This document shows positions 32,615 through 43,798 of a stretch of 64,000 nucleotides of DNA, piece by piece; position 1 is the first letter of the stretch; each line of letters begins with the position of its first letter. Source of the stretch: Endothia cerciana (Eukaryota > Ascomycota > Sordariomycetes > Diaporthales > Cryphonectriaceae); assembly GCA_026119935.1 (NCBI GenBank), contig JALRMH010000019.1, positions 496,001-560,000 of the forward strand, in the 5' to 3' direction. Under the pieces are notes generated by a model that was not told the DNA's origin, made no database searches, and saw only the letters and a program-made list of their open reading frames with translations. A program made the position numbers and the translations under genes.

Positions 32615-33925
32615 ATGTCGACCATACCCGACCTGCCCCTCGTGGACGACGACGCCTCAATGCTTTCCGCGAAATTCGGCCGCGAGATCGCAAATTACTT
32701 TGCCGGCTCTCCCCTCAACCGCGTCGGCTTCCTCCGGACCGACCACCCCTTCCTGCGATCCGCCTTCTCGCATCCATCCACGCGCTTCCTCCTCCTCAAC
32801 GAGCTTGCACCTCTGGTGGACGAGAGCCAGAAGAGGCTAGGCTATGTCAGCTACTCGGATGTGAAGGACTTCACGGGGCCAGACCCGTTTGAGAAGTCCG
32901 AGGAGGAGCTGATCAAGGCTTTCAGCTCGGAGGAGGACAGGCCGCTCATCCTGTTGCTGGGGGTTGACGAGGGCAACAAACTGCAGGCGCCGAGCACGAG
33001 CGAGACCTTTGGCTACAAGGAATTCAAGGGCAGGCCATATTTCGCTGTCGACGTCACGCCGCGTGGGAAGCTCGCTGAGGATGCAAGCAAGATAATTGAG
33101 GCCGTGAAAGCGAAGGGGTATTCTTTTTCAACGAACCAGAGGCAGATGGGCCTGGTGTATGGTGAAGGTCAGCTATTCTGGCCCTAATAGGCATGGGCCA
33201 GTCGTGGTGAGAACGAGACTGACACACTGTATGCAGCGGCTGTGTACGCGCAGGCGAGATCGATGCTCGACTGGAATACCCGAAACCCCTTCTGCGCGCA
33301 GTGCGGATCGAAGACGCTATCAGTTAACGCCGGAGGCAAGCGTACCTGTCCACCCACGGATATGGCAGGCGGGACGCTGAAAGAGCGTGCTCCATGCGCA
33401 TCCCGACAGGGTATATCGAACATCTGCTTCCCGAGGACAGACCCGACCATCATCGTGGCCGTTGTGTCTGCCGACGGATCCAAGATCCTGTTAGGCAGGA
33501 ACAAGAGGTTCCCTCCACACTGGTACAGCACGCTGGCAGGCTTTCTCGAACCCGGCGAATCGATAGAAGAGGCCGTCCGGCGTGAGGTATGGGAGGAAAG
33601 CGGCGTGAAGCTCAGTCGTGTGGTCATTCACAGCTCACAGCCGTGGCCCTTCCCTTCCAGCTTGATGATAGGCGCCATTGGTCAGGCTTATCCCGGGGAT
33701 GGCGAGAAGATAGATCTGGGCAATGATCCGGAACTGGAGGATGCCAAGTGGTTCACGATGGACGAGGTGAAAGAGGCTCTGGAAAAGGGTGTATCCGGTC
33801 TTGGCGACCCGGCTCCCGAAGGCTGGAGAGAGGGGAACCTGAGGTTGCCGCCACAAATAGCCATTGCGAATCGTCTCATGACGGCTGTCTGTGAGGGCTT
33901 TGTGGGCGCTTCATCTAAGATTTGA
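32615..33925 (+). CDS. NPY1: NADH pyrophosphatase (NUDT12/Npy1-type Nudix hydrolase)
   Basis: join(32615..33167,33237..33925), 413 aa. It hydrolyses NADH and NAD to the nucleoside monophosphates, usually in peroxisomes. The amino domain (MSTIPDLPLVDDDASMLSAK, then FAGSPLNRVGFLRTD) precedes a zinc ribbon beginning NPFCAQCGSKT, with further Cys residues before SNICFPRTDPTIIV. The complete Nudix box is GFLEPGESIEEAVRREVWEE plus SGV (GX5EX7REUXEEXGU). The NADH-type specificity motif SQPWPFPSSLM follows. The tail is SSKI; SKI is a weak PTS1-like tripeptide, and yeast Npy1 also has a carboxyl peroxisomal signal. One intron of 69 nt (GTCAGC...TGCAG) splits an Ala codon. A CCTCGG hexamer lies about 260 bases upstream of the start. 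Confidence 0.93.
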
Positions 33926-35195
33926 GGTTTCGCCAGAAGGCAGAGTTGAAAGACCGGGTGGGACATTCAAGGCGCTTTGGATACATGTTCAGTGTAGACA
34001 TGGTCGGTTTTATAGACACATAGATTCTAGCGAGATGGTCCCCAGGAGAAACCTTGGAGTTTCTGCAAAATAGAAAGCGTCGATTCTTCAAACAAGATGC
34101 TCTCACCCAAATGTCAGAGAAGGTGGTGGGGTGCTTTCAGGCACATGGGGCTCGCGAGCTGTGGCGTGTGGCTCGTTATCCATAGAGCTAGTCTTAATTA
34201 GGACTAGCGCTTGTCCACCCGCCAGAATAAAACCTCGACATCGCTGCTCAAGTTTGTAAGCTTTTTTTTCTTTCCTTCCTCACATCAGTACGGGTTACTC
34301 TCTACACCGTCATGTGAAGAGAATACCTCACAAACTGGAGGCTCCGCTACGGCGGCTTGCTGAGGGTCTTCCCATATTCCCTATGGATTTTCTTCCGTTC
34401 CCGGCCTCCTTAAGTAACGTATATTACCGATCACCTAACTGCCAGGCACGTCGTTCCTAGGTCCCTGGCGGTGGAATGGTCGCAACATGCACACGAGCAC
34501 GAGACGCGCTTTGCAGCAGACAAAATGTGGATGGCATGATGGTAGCCTGCTGGATGTTGGATAAATAGTGTGCCGTGGGAAGGTGGTCAGTTGATGACAT
34601 TCCTGGCTGGTGGCCTCGTTTGCAGACTGGCCATGACGGACGACCGTCGAAAGTAAGGCAGTCTAAGGCAGACCGTGCTGTGATGTAACCCACGATCCAT
34701 GTTCATGAGTCCAGTCTTGGAAACACCATGGGCAGATGCGGCTGGGTAGGATGCTTTGGGAGAATGCATACGATCAAAACGGAGGCCATTCATGACGGAA
34801 CCTCGGGAGGAGTCACTATCTGCGGATGGGCAACGCATTTCCTACGGCAGCCTCGCAAGATCCATAGGAGACCGAACCACGTCTCAGGGGCTGGTTTGCT
34901 TGTCCTCCTTGCTTCGTCTTAGGTCAAACCGACATGCCACCGACATGCCATCGACATGCTCGATTTTTCCCACGAGAGGGGGAACGCTGCCCAATTGACC
35001 GCGATCACGTGATCCCACCATATGGAAATGTGGGGCCCCCGAACTTTTTCGCCTGACTGGAGCCAAATTTCCAACGACCGTTCTTTTCTCCGCTTGATCA
35101 AAAAGCAACGACAACAGCAGCACAGCTCTGTTACCTGGAAGGCGCAATAATCCTCACCATTAGAACGTCAAGAATTCTACTGGAAGACCGTCAAG
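33926..35195. other. Intergenic: NPY1 3' end and uL1 promoter
   Basis: No gene recognised. It contains an 11-bp imperfect triplication at 34929-34961 about 235-270 bases upstream of the uL1 start, and a pyrimidine/CAA-rich uL1 leader. Short frames of up to 87 codons show no motif. Confidence 0.6.
34929..34961. repeat. Three tandem 11-bp CCGACATGCCA-type units
   Basis: Two perfect copies of CCGACATGCCA followed by a third degenerate copy (TCGACATGCTC), upstream of the ribosomal protein gene. Could be a factor-binding array or chance. Confidence 0.85.
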
Positions 35196-35990
35196 ATGTC
35201 GAAGATCACGGTCGCCGGAGTGCGCCAGAACGTCGCAGAGCTCCTTGAGTACTGTCAGTAACTCCGCCTCGCCACCCGATCAATCCTCCCGCGTCCTCTA
35301 CCGGCTTGTACTGACGATGGTGTGCAAATAGCTCTGGAGACCAAGAAGCGAAACTTCCTTGAGACTGTCGAGCTCCAGATCGGCCTGAAGAACTATGACC
35401 CCCAGCGTGACAAGCGTTTCTCCGGCACCGTCAAGCTGCCCTCCGTGCCCCGCCCCAACATGGCCATCTGCATTCTGGGTGACCAGCACGATATCGATCG
35501 TGCCAAGCACGGTGGTGTCGACGCTATGTCCGCCGACGACCTGAAGAAGCTGAACAAGAACAAGAAGCTCATCAAGAAGCTCGCCCGCAAGTACGATGCC
35601 TTCATCGCTTCCGACAGCTTGATCAAGCAGATCCCCCGTCTCCTGGGTCCTGGTCTGTCCAAGGGTATGCCTACAACATCTTAGTAACAGCTGTCACCAC
35701 AAGAATATCGCTGACACAGTTACACAGCCGGCAAGTTCCCCACCCCCGTCTCCCACGCCGACAACCTGTCCGACAAGATCACCGAGGTCAAGTCCACCAT
35801 CAAGTTCCAGCTGAAGAAGGTTCTGTGCATGGGTGTCGCCGTCGGCAACGTCGGCATGACCCAGGAGCAGCTGGTCGGAAACATCATGTTGGCCATCAAC
35901 TACCTGGTGTCTCTGCTGAAGAAGGGCTGGCAGAACGTCGGTAGCTTGACCATCAAGGCTACCATGTCTCCTCCCAAGCGTGTGTACTAA
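35196..35990 (+). CDS. RPL1: 60S ribosomal protein uL1 (Rpl1/L10a)
   Basis: join(35196..35253,35332..35664,35728..35990), 217 aa, the expected eukaryotic uL1 length. uL1 forms the L1 stalk at the ribosomal E site. The start MSKITVAGVRQNVAELLEY joins SLETKKRNFLETVELQIGLK. The family core LKNYDPQRDKRFSGTVKLPS follows, then GPGLSKAGKFPTPVSHADNL across intron 2, and the end KGWQNVGSLTIKATMSPPKR-VY. Both introns are short (78 and 63 nt) with the first interrupting codon 20, a usual pattern in fungal ribosomal genes. Codon choice is strongly biased to C-ending codons, as expected for a highly expressed gene. Confidence 0.97.
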
Positions 35991-37321
35991 GAGGTGGGCT
36001 TGTCTGTAGACGGCTTGGCCCTGGTCTTTGCAACGATAGGGAGACGGCTCAGCACGTTTGCCATGGTACCAGCTAGCTAGCAAACAACACAATACCAACG
36101 AGACTCGACAGTCCGGGCTTGTCTCAGCCTGCGAACGCATCTTCCGTGCTCAACACTTCGTGATCACCCGCCATCCGAGATACTCCTCAGTCACACTGAC
36201 TCCAAGTCTTCCTGCTAGATCACGATGTTACTCGCATTTACACAACGGTGGCTGCCCATGCATCTCTCGTAGGTAAGGTCGCAATCCGTCTTCTGAGCTG
36301 TTCAGCTTGTCCTGACACTCTTCCATACTAGGTGGCAAGTCCATCAGGAAGACCGTATGTTATGTAAGCCACAAGGATGACTTTACGAGAATAAATAACT
36401 CGCTTCTCCGAAGCTCGATACGTGTCTAAGCTGTCTTTCTTGGACAGAGCAGGTGAGATAGGGTCACCACTTCGCCGGGGGGAAGACAAAGCTTTGAAGA
36501 AGGATGGACGATGCAACTGTCACTACATCCCTTCAGAGAGACAGAGCTCGGAACGACGCGCAAGCCACCGCTTCTCAGTCACCATACGTCCGGAAGGATG
36601 CTTTGGTACCGTTGTGAGGTCCTGGATAGCTGATGGGGAGTCGATGCGCGTGTAGGCGCTGCGCCTCGCGCGTCATATTCTGCAGTCGTCTGTGTCCGGA
36701 GTCTTAATTTTGCAATTGCATTTACCATGCGGCGAGGCCGACCCAAAGCTCCGCACAGCTGATACGACGATCTTCCGAGAGCTCGCTTTCCTGTAGGACA
36801 AATCCGACCCAATCGTTGAAGAGCGCGTGTCGTCAATAGCGCAGTTGAGATTAGGTTTCCAAGTCCCTGCGAAGGCTGTAAGATTGGAAAGCTGCAGCAT
36901 ACCCAGAGGTATGGAACAGCCATATGCCTGCAGAGAAGGATCTTAACCCTTCCTGTTGACGCTGATATGTGGCTCTCCCAGGGCCGTGCGGCTGAGGCTG
37001 AGCGGAACCATCTTCGCTTTCTCGCTCGCACTGGACCCACTTTACGACAATTGGTGGGCCGGGTCCGAGCTAGGCATCAACTACACAGCAGCCTCCAGAG
37101 ACCTCTTCTACTATAGTAGGAGGAGTGGATATTTTTGGCTCGGTTATGAGTGACAGAGAACCTGGAGGATGCTGCATACATGCTAATGATTGACGGCTAT
37201 AGGGGCTCGTGAAATGGCCATATATATAAGACTATGCATGAAGCCATGCATCAGATGAAGACGGATATCTACACGCTGGTAATAGCTCTCGCCCAGGCTG
37301 CAGAAAACCTCATTCATCGTC
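35991..37321. other. Intergenic with splice-like signals, no firm gene
   Basis: Downstream of uL1, 36220-36460 contains several good splice-site consensus pairs (GTAAGG near 36274 with ACTAG near 36332; GTATGT near 36356 with GGACAG near 36449) around a short coding-like peptide (TTVAAHASLVGGKSIRKT). I could not build a full gene. The rest is unremarkable. Confidence 0.45.
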
Positions 37322-39268
37322 ATGCATTCGAAATCCGGGGTATACCTCGTGGCGATGGGCGCAAGCTCGGCTTCTGCTGCCTCCGCCGCCTATACCCAAC
37401 CGTGCCCCCTGTACGGACTAAATCTCCCAGCACCAACCAGTCTCTCTACGAGCAGCCTGATCCAAGCTGCCACAAGTTCTCTCCAGTCACAGCTTGCAGG
37501 AAATGTGACCGGAGCGACCAATGGAACCGCTCTCTTCGGCACTCTAGACGCCGAGACGACCGCCTTCTCAGTGGAATTCTACTCGCTCAATGAGGATGAT
37601 CCGTTGTTCACGTACCACTACACACCACCTCTGTTCAGCCAAAACAACACTGGGGTAACGTCGGTGGACTCCGACTCAGTGTACCGGATCGGAAGCGTGT
37701 CGAAGTTGTGGACAGTCTATCTGTATCTCATAACGGCCGGGGATGGGTCGTGGAATGACCCCATTACCAACTACGTGCCCGAATTACAGGGGATCGCCCA
37801 GGCACAAAAGTCGGACCCAGTGAACAGTGTGAACTGGGAGTCGATCACCATCGGCGCGCTGGCCAGCCAGTTGGCCGGCATTGGTCGAGATGCCGTGTAC
37901 GACCCCGAGCTGGCGTTAATGCTAGAGCAGCTGGGCGTTCCGAACCAGGGCGGCAACAATGACTCTACGTGTGGTTCTCTTTCCCTGGAGCTCATGACCC
38001 CATGCAATCGATCACGTAAGTCCTCGTGATAAGGCGATGAAGACGTGGACAGAGCTGACCCATCGCAGAATTCTTCACCGACTATCCAATGCAGCACCCC
38101 GTCGTATCCTCCTTTCAGACCCCGATATACTCCAACGCGGCGTATCAGATCCTATCCTACGCTATCGAGAACATCACAGGCCAGAACATGGAGGCAATTT
38201 TCGACAAGTATCTGGTCTCGGCTCTCAACCTGACCTCCACCTCATACGCCACGCCTAACACGACAACCAACGCGGTGATCCCCCCCTACAACACCACTAT
38301 CAGCTGGTTCAGCGCTGACCTACACGACGAGACGCCCGCCGGCGGCTACTACAGCAGCATCAACGACATCCGCGCCATCGGTAAGGCCATGCTGAACTCG
38401 ACGCAGCTGGACCCGGCCGTCACGAGGCGCTGGATGAAGCCGCACTCGCTGACGTCAGACCCAGACGCCATGGTCGGTGCGCCCTGGGAAATCCAGCGCG
38501 CCCCGGGGAGCCCCTACCTAATGATGATGACCAAGTCCGGCGACGTGGGCAACTACGCGTCCTACATCGTGCTCATCCCCGAGCTCGAGGTCGGCTTCAC
38601 CGTCCTAGCGGCCGGCGCGTCCTACGGGGAGGACTCGGAGGTCCTGGTGGACATGCTGGCGGCGACGTTCGTACCCGCTGTGAGGGCCGCCGCCAAGGAG
38701 GAGGCCAAGGCCAAGTACGAGGGCGTCTACGCGGATGCGCCGACCCTGTCGAACATCAAGCTCGAGGTCGCCGATGACGAGCCGGGACTGACACTGACGG
38801 GGTTCACCTATGGTGGAGAGGACGTTATGTCCGTCTTGCTGGATGAGGTCTTCGGCGCGAACACCACCGCCCATCTATATCCTACAGGTCTGTCCACAAC
38901 GACGTCTAACGGCACCACCACCAGCGCCTGGAGGGCCGTGTACCAGGTGCTTCCGCAGCAGTTGGACACCGGCGCGTTCTCGTCGAACTGTGTCTCCTGG
39001 GCGCAGATGGATAGTGTCATCTATGGTACGCTTCCCCCCCCCCCCTTTTTTTCTTTCTTTTTTTTCTTCCCCCTCTAGGAGAATACTCTTGCGCCCCCTG
39101 GATCATGGCCCGGGACTTGCTTGCCCTTCCATTCGAAGGCGTCCGCTGACACCGAACCGTTGTATAGGAGGCGTCGGCCTGGACGAATACCTCATCACGA
39201 CGGCTGGGGACAGAGTTGTGAGCGTGTCGCCGAGGGTGCTAGGCGTTGCAATGACACCTAGCGCGTGA
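37322..39268 (+). CDS. Secreted beta-lactamase-like serine hydrolase (class C/PBP fold)
   Basis: join(37322..38015,38069..39025,39168..39268), 583 aa. The family (serine beta-lactamase-like, peptidase S12 fold) is widespread in filamentous fungi; its substrate is usually unknown. The start gives a moderately hydrophobic leader (VYLVAMGASSASAASAAY). The catalytic SxxK is S125-V-S-K (IGSVSKLWT), the YxN motif is Y252-S-N (PIYSNAAYQ), and a KSG (TKSGDVGNY) sits at the third motif. Many N-glycosylation sequons fit secretion. Introns 1 (53 nt) and 2 (142 nt, with poly-C then poly-T) keep frame, and the last exon encodes GVGLDEYLITTAGDRVVSVS. An alternative first exon near 37255 (MKTDIYTLVIALA) would give a stronger signal peptide but needs an unverified intron, so the amino end is uncertain. 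Confidence 0.82.
39034..39045 (+). repeat. C12 homopolymer followed by T-rich tract in intron 2 of the beta-lactamase-like gene
   Basis: A run of 12 C starting 8 bases after the GTACGC donor, followed by about 25 bases of T with scattered C. Part of the intron polypyrimidine tract. Confidence 0.9.
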
Positions 39269-42088
39269 GCAAGCCCTCTTTCGTGAGGGCGGTGCTGTAT
39301 ATCACATGTACAAACATCCATTCGGATAAGGTTTAGACAATAATTATCATATAAGGCAGACCGACCTTTGCCTCTACAATGGCAATGGATAGATACGGGA
39401 TCAGGGGACCTTTCATCCTGATGTAAAACGAGGCCTCCGGCCGGAAAGTGTTGGGATAGAGTTTAGGAAATAATAATCTTTGTGTGTAACGCCACCTCGC
39501 TTTGCGGTGTTCGACGGATCGTTATTTGAGCACGGCCAAATCTTGGTAGGAAAACAAACACAGGAGCTACGTCATTCACCCGGCGGCCGGTATAGACGGG
39601 CCCAATGTCGTGGAAGTGCAGAGCACCTATCGCAAAGGCGGATGCAAAGCTTTCGGCCGCAGTACAGCCATGGGAAAGCCATCAGCGACAGGAACGGTGC
39701 CACTCCGGACCTGGAGTCAGATCCTCTGATCCACCGGTCTCGAGCCTCAACCACGCGATCATGTTGCGTGGCCGTCGGGCGGACAGCCGTAAAGGAGAAG
39801 TGAGGCCCTTTGCGGCTGATGTTTTCTAAACGTCAACCGGGAACTCATCGTTCAAGGCGAACTGCCACAGAATTTGTCGTTGAGGACACCCCAGCATGTC
39901 AGAAGCGCGGCGTTGGCTAGCGATTGGCTAGTCAAGAGGTAGCCTATGCAGGCCCTGAAACAGTCTGGGATCCCGTTGGGAACCCGCCCACGATCCGGAG
40001 TATGTATTGACATCATCCTCCTAGAGATTTTCATGGTGTTCAGCAAGAGTCTCGCCAACCAGGCTGGACGGACCGTGGATCTGTTGTATCTCGTATTGCC
40101 CCCAGAAATGCGCTGGGTGTGGCTGCGATAGGTGCTTCACTACTCGGCACCCAGGTAGGCTAGGCCCTCCGCATGGTTCCAGCCCTGGAGCAGATGTCGA
40201 TGACGGGAATCTCACTCTTCACCGGGTTCGGCAAGGGATCTCTCGAATTGCATCTCGGTCCCTTCCGATAGACGTTGTCGCAATGATTGAAAGCTTCTTC
40301 TAAGTATCCAGCCATTTGGGCCGCGCTCAGGACATTACCGGGTTGGCGACGTGGATTCCACCAGGTTGTGACGGGGACCCCCCGCTACTGTAGCTCTGTG
40401 GCCGACAACCATGGTTGAGGTTGTACTTGGTACAGGGGCGTGAGACAAAGATGTCAGTCCGTCTTGACGTTTTGACGAGAGAACGACCAAAACACCCGCC
40501 ATGGGTATCCCTCGGCAATTTGTCCCCATCTGTCAACTCTCGGGGCAGCCGGTTGCGGATACCGGAAGAGTGAGCTCTGAATGGCGATGAATTGGCATCG
40601 TGGTATGTTGACCAAGATGGTGCCCCGTGGCCGTCTTTCCCGGGCGGTGGGTACCCTGGCTCGTCCAATCGCTCGTGGTCTAGTCGTTCCAGGCCTTCGG
40701 AAAGGAGATCACTCCGGCGGTCTTGTGTGGAGATCGTTCGTGGCCGCTCCAGCCCTCTCGATGAAGAAAGAGGGCGTCAGCAGTTCGTGATGGGCAGTAT
40801 AGGTCACTCGGTGGACGATGCACAGCGAGAGATGCGCGCTCGTTTATAAAAATCCGAGATCTGACCTGGCTGAGATTAGCTTTCGTCGCTGAGATGCCCA
40901 GTCGGGTAGGGAACCTCGAGCTTCCCCAACCAGTATCTCTGTGCTGCCGCCTGTAGAGTAACGTCGAAGTCCAAGCGCGTGGCAGCGACTACCACCTGGG
41001 CACATCTCGAACAAAGTAGTGGCTGCTGTCGGTGCTGGGCCGCGGACGATGTGACAGGCAAGGGGTCGTCCCGCGAACTACATCCGTGCGTTGAAACGCT
41101 GTAGTAGAGCGCTCAGACAGTCAGACTAGCATCCTACTTCTTGGAAGCTTGTGTAGCCCCAGGGCCAGCGAGTCAGGACGACGTGCGGGTAGGCGGTGAT
41201 CCTTCGATCAGAGGTTTTGACCTGCCCAGATTCCAAGGTCGCGACGGTGCCTGTCTCAACGTCGGCCGGTCTTGACTCGACTGTCCACCTTGCTGTGGAA
41301 GCGGCAGTGGGCGTAGGCCTACCGACGGCCGTCGGACACTTGTCTCGGCGTCTAGCATCTTGGATGCCTTTCATCCGATATTTTTTGGTGTTCCCTTCAG
41401 GCGTAGCTAGGACCGAGAAGAGCGAGGAGGCGAAGCAATACTACTATAGTATGCAAGATGGTGACTATGCACTGTTACATTCACACGTCACGCGACCACG
41501 GGTGCATTGATCTGCAATCTCTCAAGACTCGAGAGAAAGGGCGACCAGGCGAGGATGTCATCAGAACATAACGCATGTGTGTGAGCCACATTGGCGCAAG
41601 TCCGTGCCATCCATTAAAGTTGATACACTATCTCGGGATCCATGGATGCAGTGGTAGCTTCAGAGACCTCATCTGATCTTTTCAAATCCCTACCAAGAGC
41701 CTTGTTCCGCACACCCGGGGCTCGAGGGCTCTGTTCTCGAGACGTGGTGGAGAGTTCGAAGCTCCACAACCATGGAGGCCTAATATCGGGACCTGTTATT
41801 GTCGTGTACTTCCCTCTCATACACCCATGCTACTCAAAATCTACAGAGGGTGTACGAGCTTGTGTTTCCCTCGAAACTTTTTCCGTACACCGAAATGTGA
41901 CGAAGTTGGACGTGGTGAGTTTCCGCACAATACTGGACCCGTCCGCTCTGATATCAAGGTTTCTCCTTTGACGCGCCCTGTCATCTCTCGTCTATCCTCT
42001 CCTCCTTCGCACCATCGTCATTCCATGTTCAACCCGTGATAAAAGCTTAAAATCACAACTGGTGCTAGCCAGGCAGCCACCAGTCAAT
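39269..42088. other. Long intergenic region, nothing recognised
   Basis: About 2.8 kb with only short open frames (up to about 113 codons). Some have Arg/Ser-rich composition (near 40592-40849) or hydrophobic patches (minus strand 40876-41061), but no motif or intron pattern supports a gene. The right end is a pyrimidine-rich promoter for the next gene. Confidence 0.6.
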
Positions 42089-43798
42089 ATGCAGATACCT
42101 TCAGCATCCGTCCTCAGTCAATGGCCCGCGGCGAACTACCTCAACCCGGAAACTAGAGGACCTGCGGCCCTCATCATCGTCTCTCTCCTGCTTTTCTTGG
42201 TCACTGCTATTCTCGCTATTCGTATCTACACTCGTCTGCGGATATCAAAAGGCTTCGGACTGGATGATGTGCTCATCTTGCTGGCCTACGTAAGACCCGT
42301 CTGCTGGTCTTTTTCCCAACTGTACGTACGATCATTAACAGGAAGTAGATTCCAACGGCGGCTTTCGCCAGTGTCTCCTTCGTGGAACAGGTGGACTTCT
42401 ACTGGGGCAGACATGTTTGGGATATTCCATTCAACTTCTTCACTCCAAGCTTACAGTTGAGGTGAGCATCGTAGGCCGGGGCCGCGTACCTGAGGGCTCC
42501 TTGGCGCCAGCAATATGCTGACTTTGAGCAGCTTAGCTTCGCAACTGTTGTTCGATCTCTCTACGAGCTTGACAAAGCTCTCAATGCTGTCGCTGATCTA
42601 CAGAGTGGTGTCTGTCGACGACAGCCGGTACAGATATATTGTGACCGCTGTCGCTGCTTTCGTCAGCCTTGACGGGCTTATCTTCTTTATCCTCGTCACC
42701 TTCCAATGCAGGTAAGTTGGGATTTTCACCAAGGGCGGGCTTATAAGATAAAATAAAAAAAGAAGAAGAAGAAGAAGAAGAAGAAAAGGTTGACAGAGAA
42801 ACGTAGTCCTATCTCGGCATACTGGACATTATCTGTCGAACCGCAGATGTGCATCAACCAGCCTAAGCATCTGCTCGCCGCTGGGTGCATCAACACGATC
42901 ACGGATTTCATCATTGTGATACTTCCGATTCCGTACGTTCGTCGTCTCAAGCTTCCACGAAAGCAGCAAATCATCGTCAGCAGTCTATTCGCCGGTGGTG
43001 TCTTTGTGACAGTTGCTGGGGCAGTGAGAACTGCTGTCACCTTCGACTCTTATGACGACCCGAACAAAGACTTGACGTGGAACTCCATTCCCGTCCTCAT
43101 CGTCAGTGCGCTTGAGCTTTACATTGGGATTGTAAGTTTGAGGTTCATAATGCCAGGGCCTGGCTCTGTCAAGTTATTTGCTGAACTCCTGTCTCGTCTC
43201 TATCCAGATCTGCGCTTCTATCCCTCCCATCAAGCCGTTCTTCGCTCGCTATCTTCCTCACGTACTCGGAAATCCGGTCTACTGGCTTTCACGAGACTCG
43301 CACTCCGGCATTGCGATAGAAAAGGCCGCCTCGGACAAAGCCGTCGACCCGGACTTCTGGAATGTTACGAATCGAGAGTCTGTTGACACCCCGGATCGAG
43401 GTATCGAGTCCCCGCCGCTGGTGATGCAGATGAGAGTACAGGCCCCAATACCAGGCATGCCGACGCCGACGCGGCCGCCGCGAACGCAGTCTACCCTGAA
43501 AACTTTCTCAGTACTGGCGAAATCCGAGCAATTTCCCAGCTCGTCACGGTCCGACACGCCAACAAGCATGTCTACGACCTCAACGTCTATACTCGGGCCT
43601 AGGGGCTCCCTGGCACCACCAAACTTGAACAAGCCACTACCGACAATAAGATCAAACTCGACTCTGGCCTCATGGTCTGTGGAAGAAGGGGATCATGGCC
43701 GCGCAATATCAACCAACAACATGAGCATTTACCAATTTGTTCCTCACGAGGATGGACATATCAGTGTGTACAGAACCGGCGGGGATAGCCACGGATGA
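42089..43798 (+). CDS. Fungal rhodopsin-domain / PTH11-like integral membrane protein
   Basis: join(42089..42289,42349..42461,42532..42711,42807..43131,43208..43798), 469 aa. These seven-helix proteins are GPCR-like or of unknown role at the plasma membrane. TM1 is LIIVSLLLFLVTAILAIRIY, followed by the family's TRLRISKGFGLDDVLILLAY. The exon 2 loop VDFYWGRHVWDIPF is typical. Exon 3 gives LTKLSMLSLIYRVV. Exon 4 gives PISAYWTLSVEPQMCINQPK, then ITDFIIVILPIPYVRRLKLP. The carboxyl part from about 290 is a long soluble tail rich in Ser/Thr/Pro (PTRPPRTQSTLKTFS) and lacks membrane segments. The fourth exon needs the acceptor ACGTAG at 42806, not the nearer GACAG, because the latter runs into a stop. 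Intron 3 contains a (GAA)n tract. The start at 42089 follows a stop-free short leader. Confidence 0.85.
42761..42788 (+). repeat. (GAA)n purine tract in intron 3 of the rhodopsin-like gene
   Basis: About eight tandem GAA units preceded by A-rich sequence, within the 95-nt intron 42712-42806, so purines occupy the place where a polypyrimidine tract normally lies. Confidence 0.9.
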
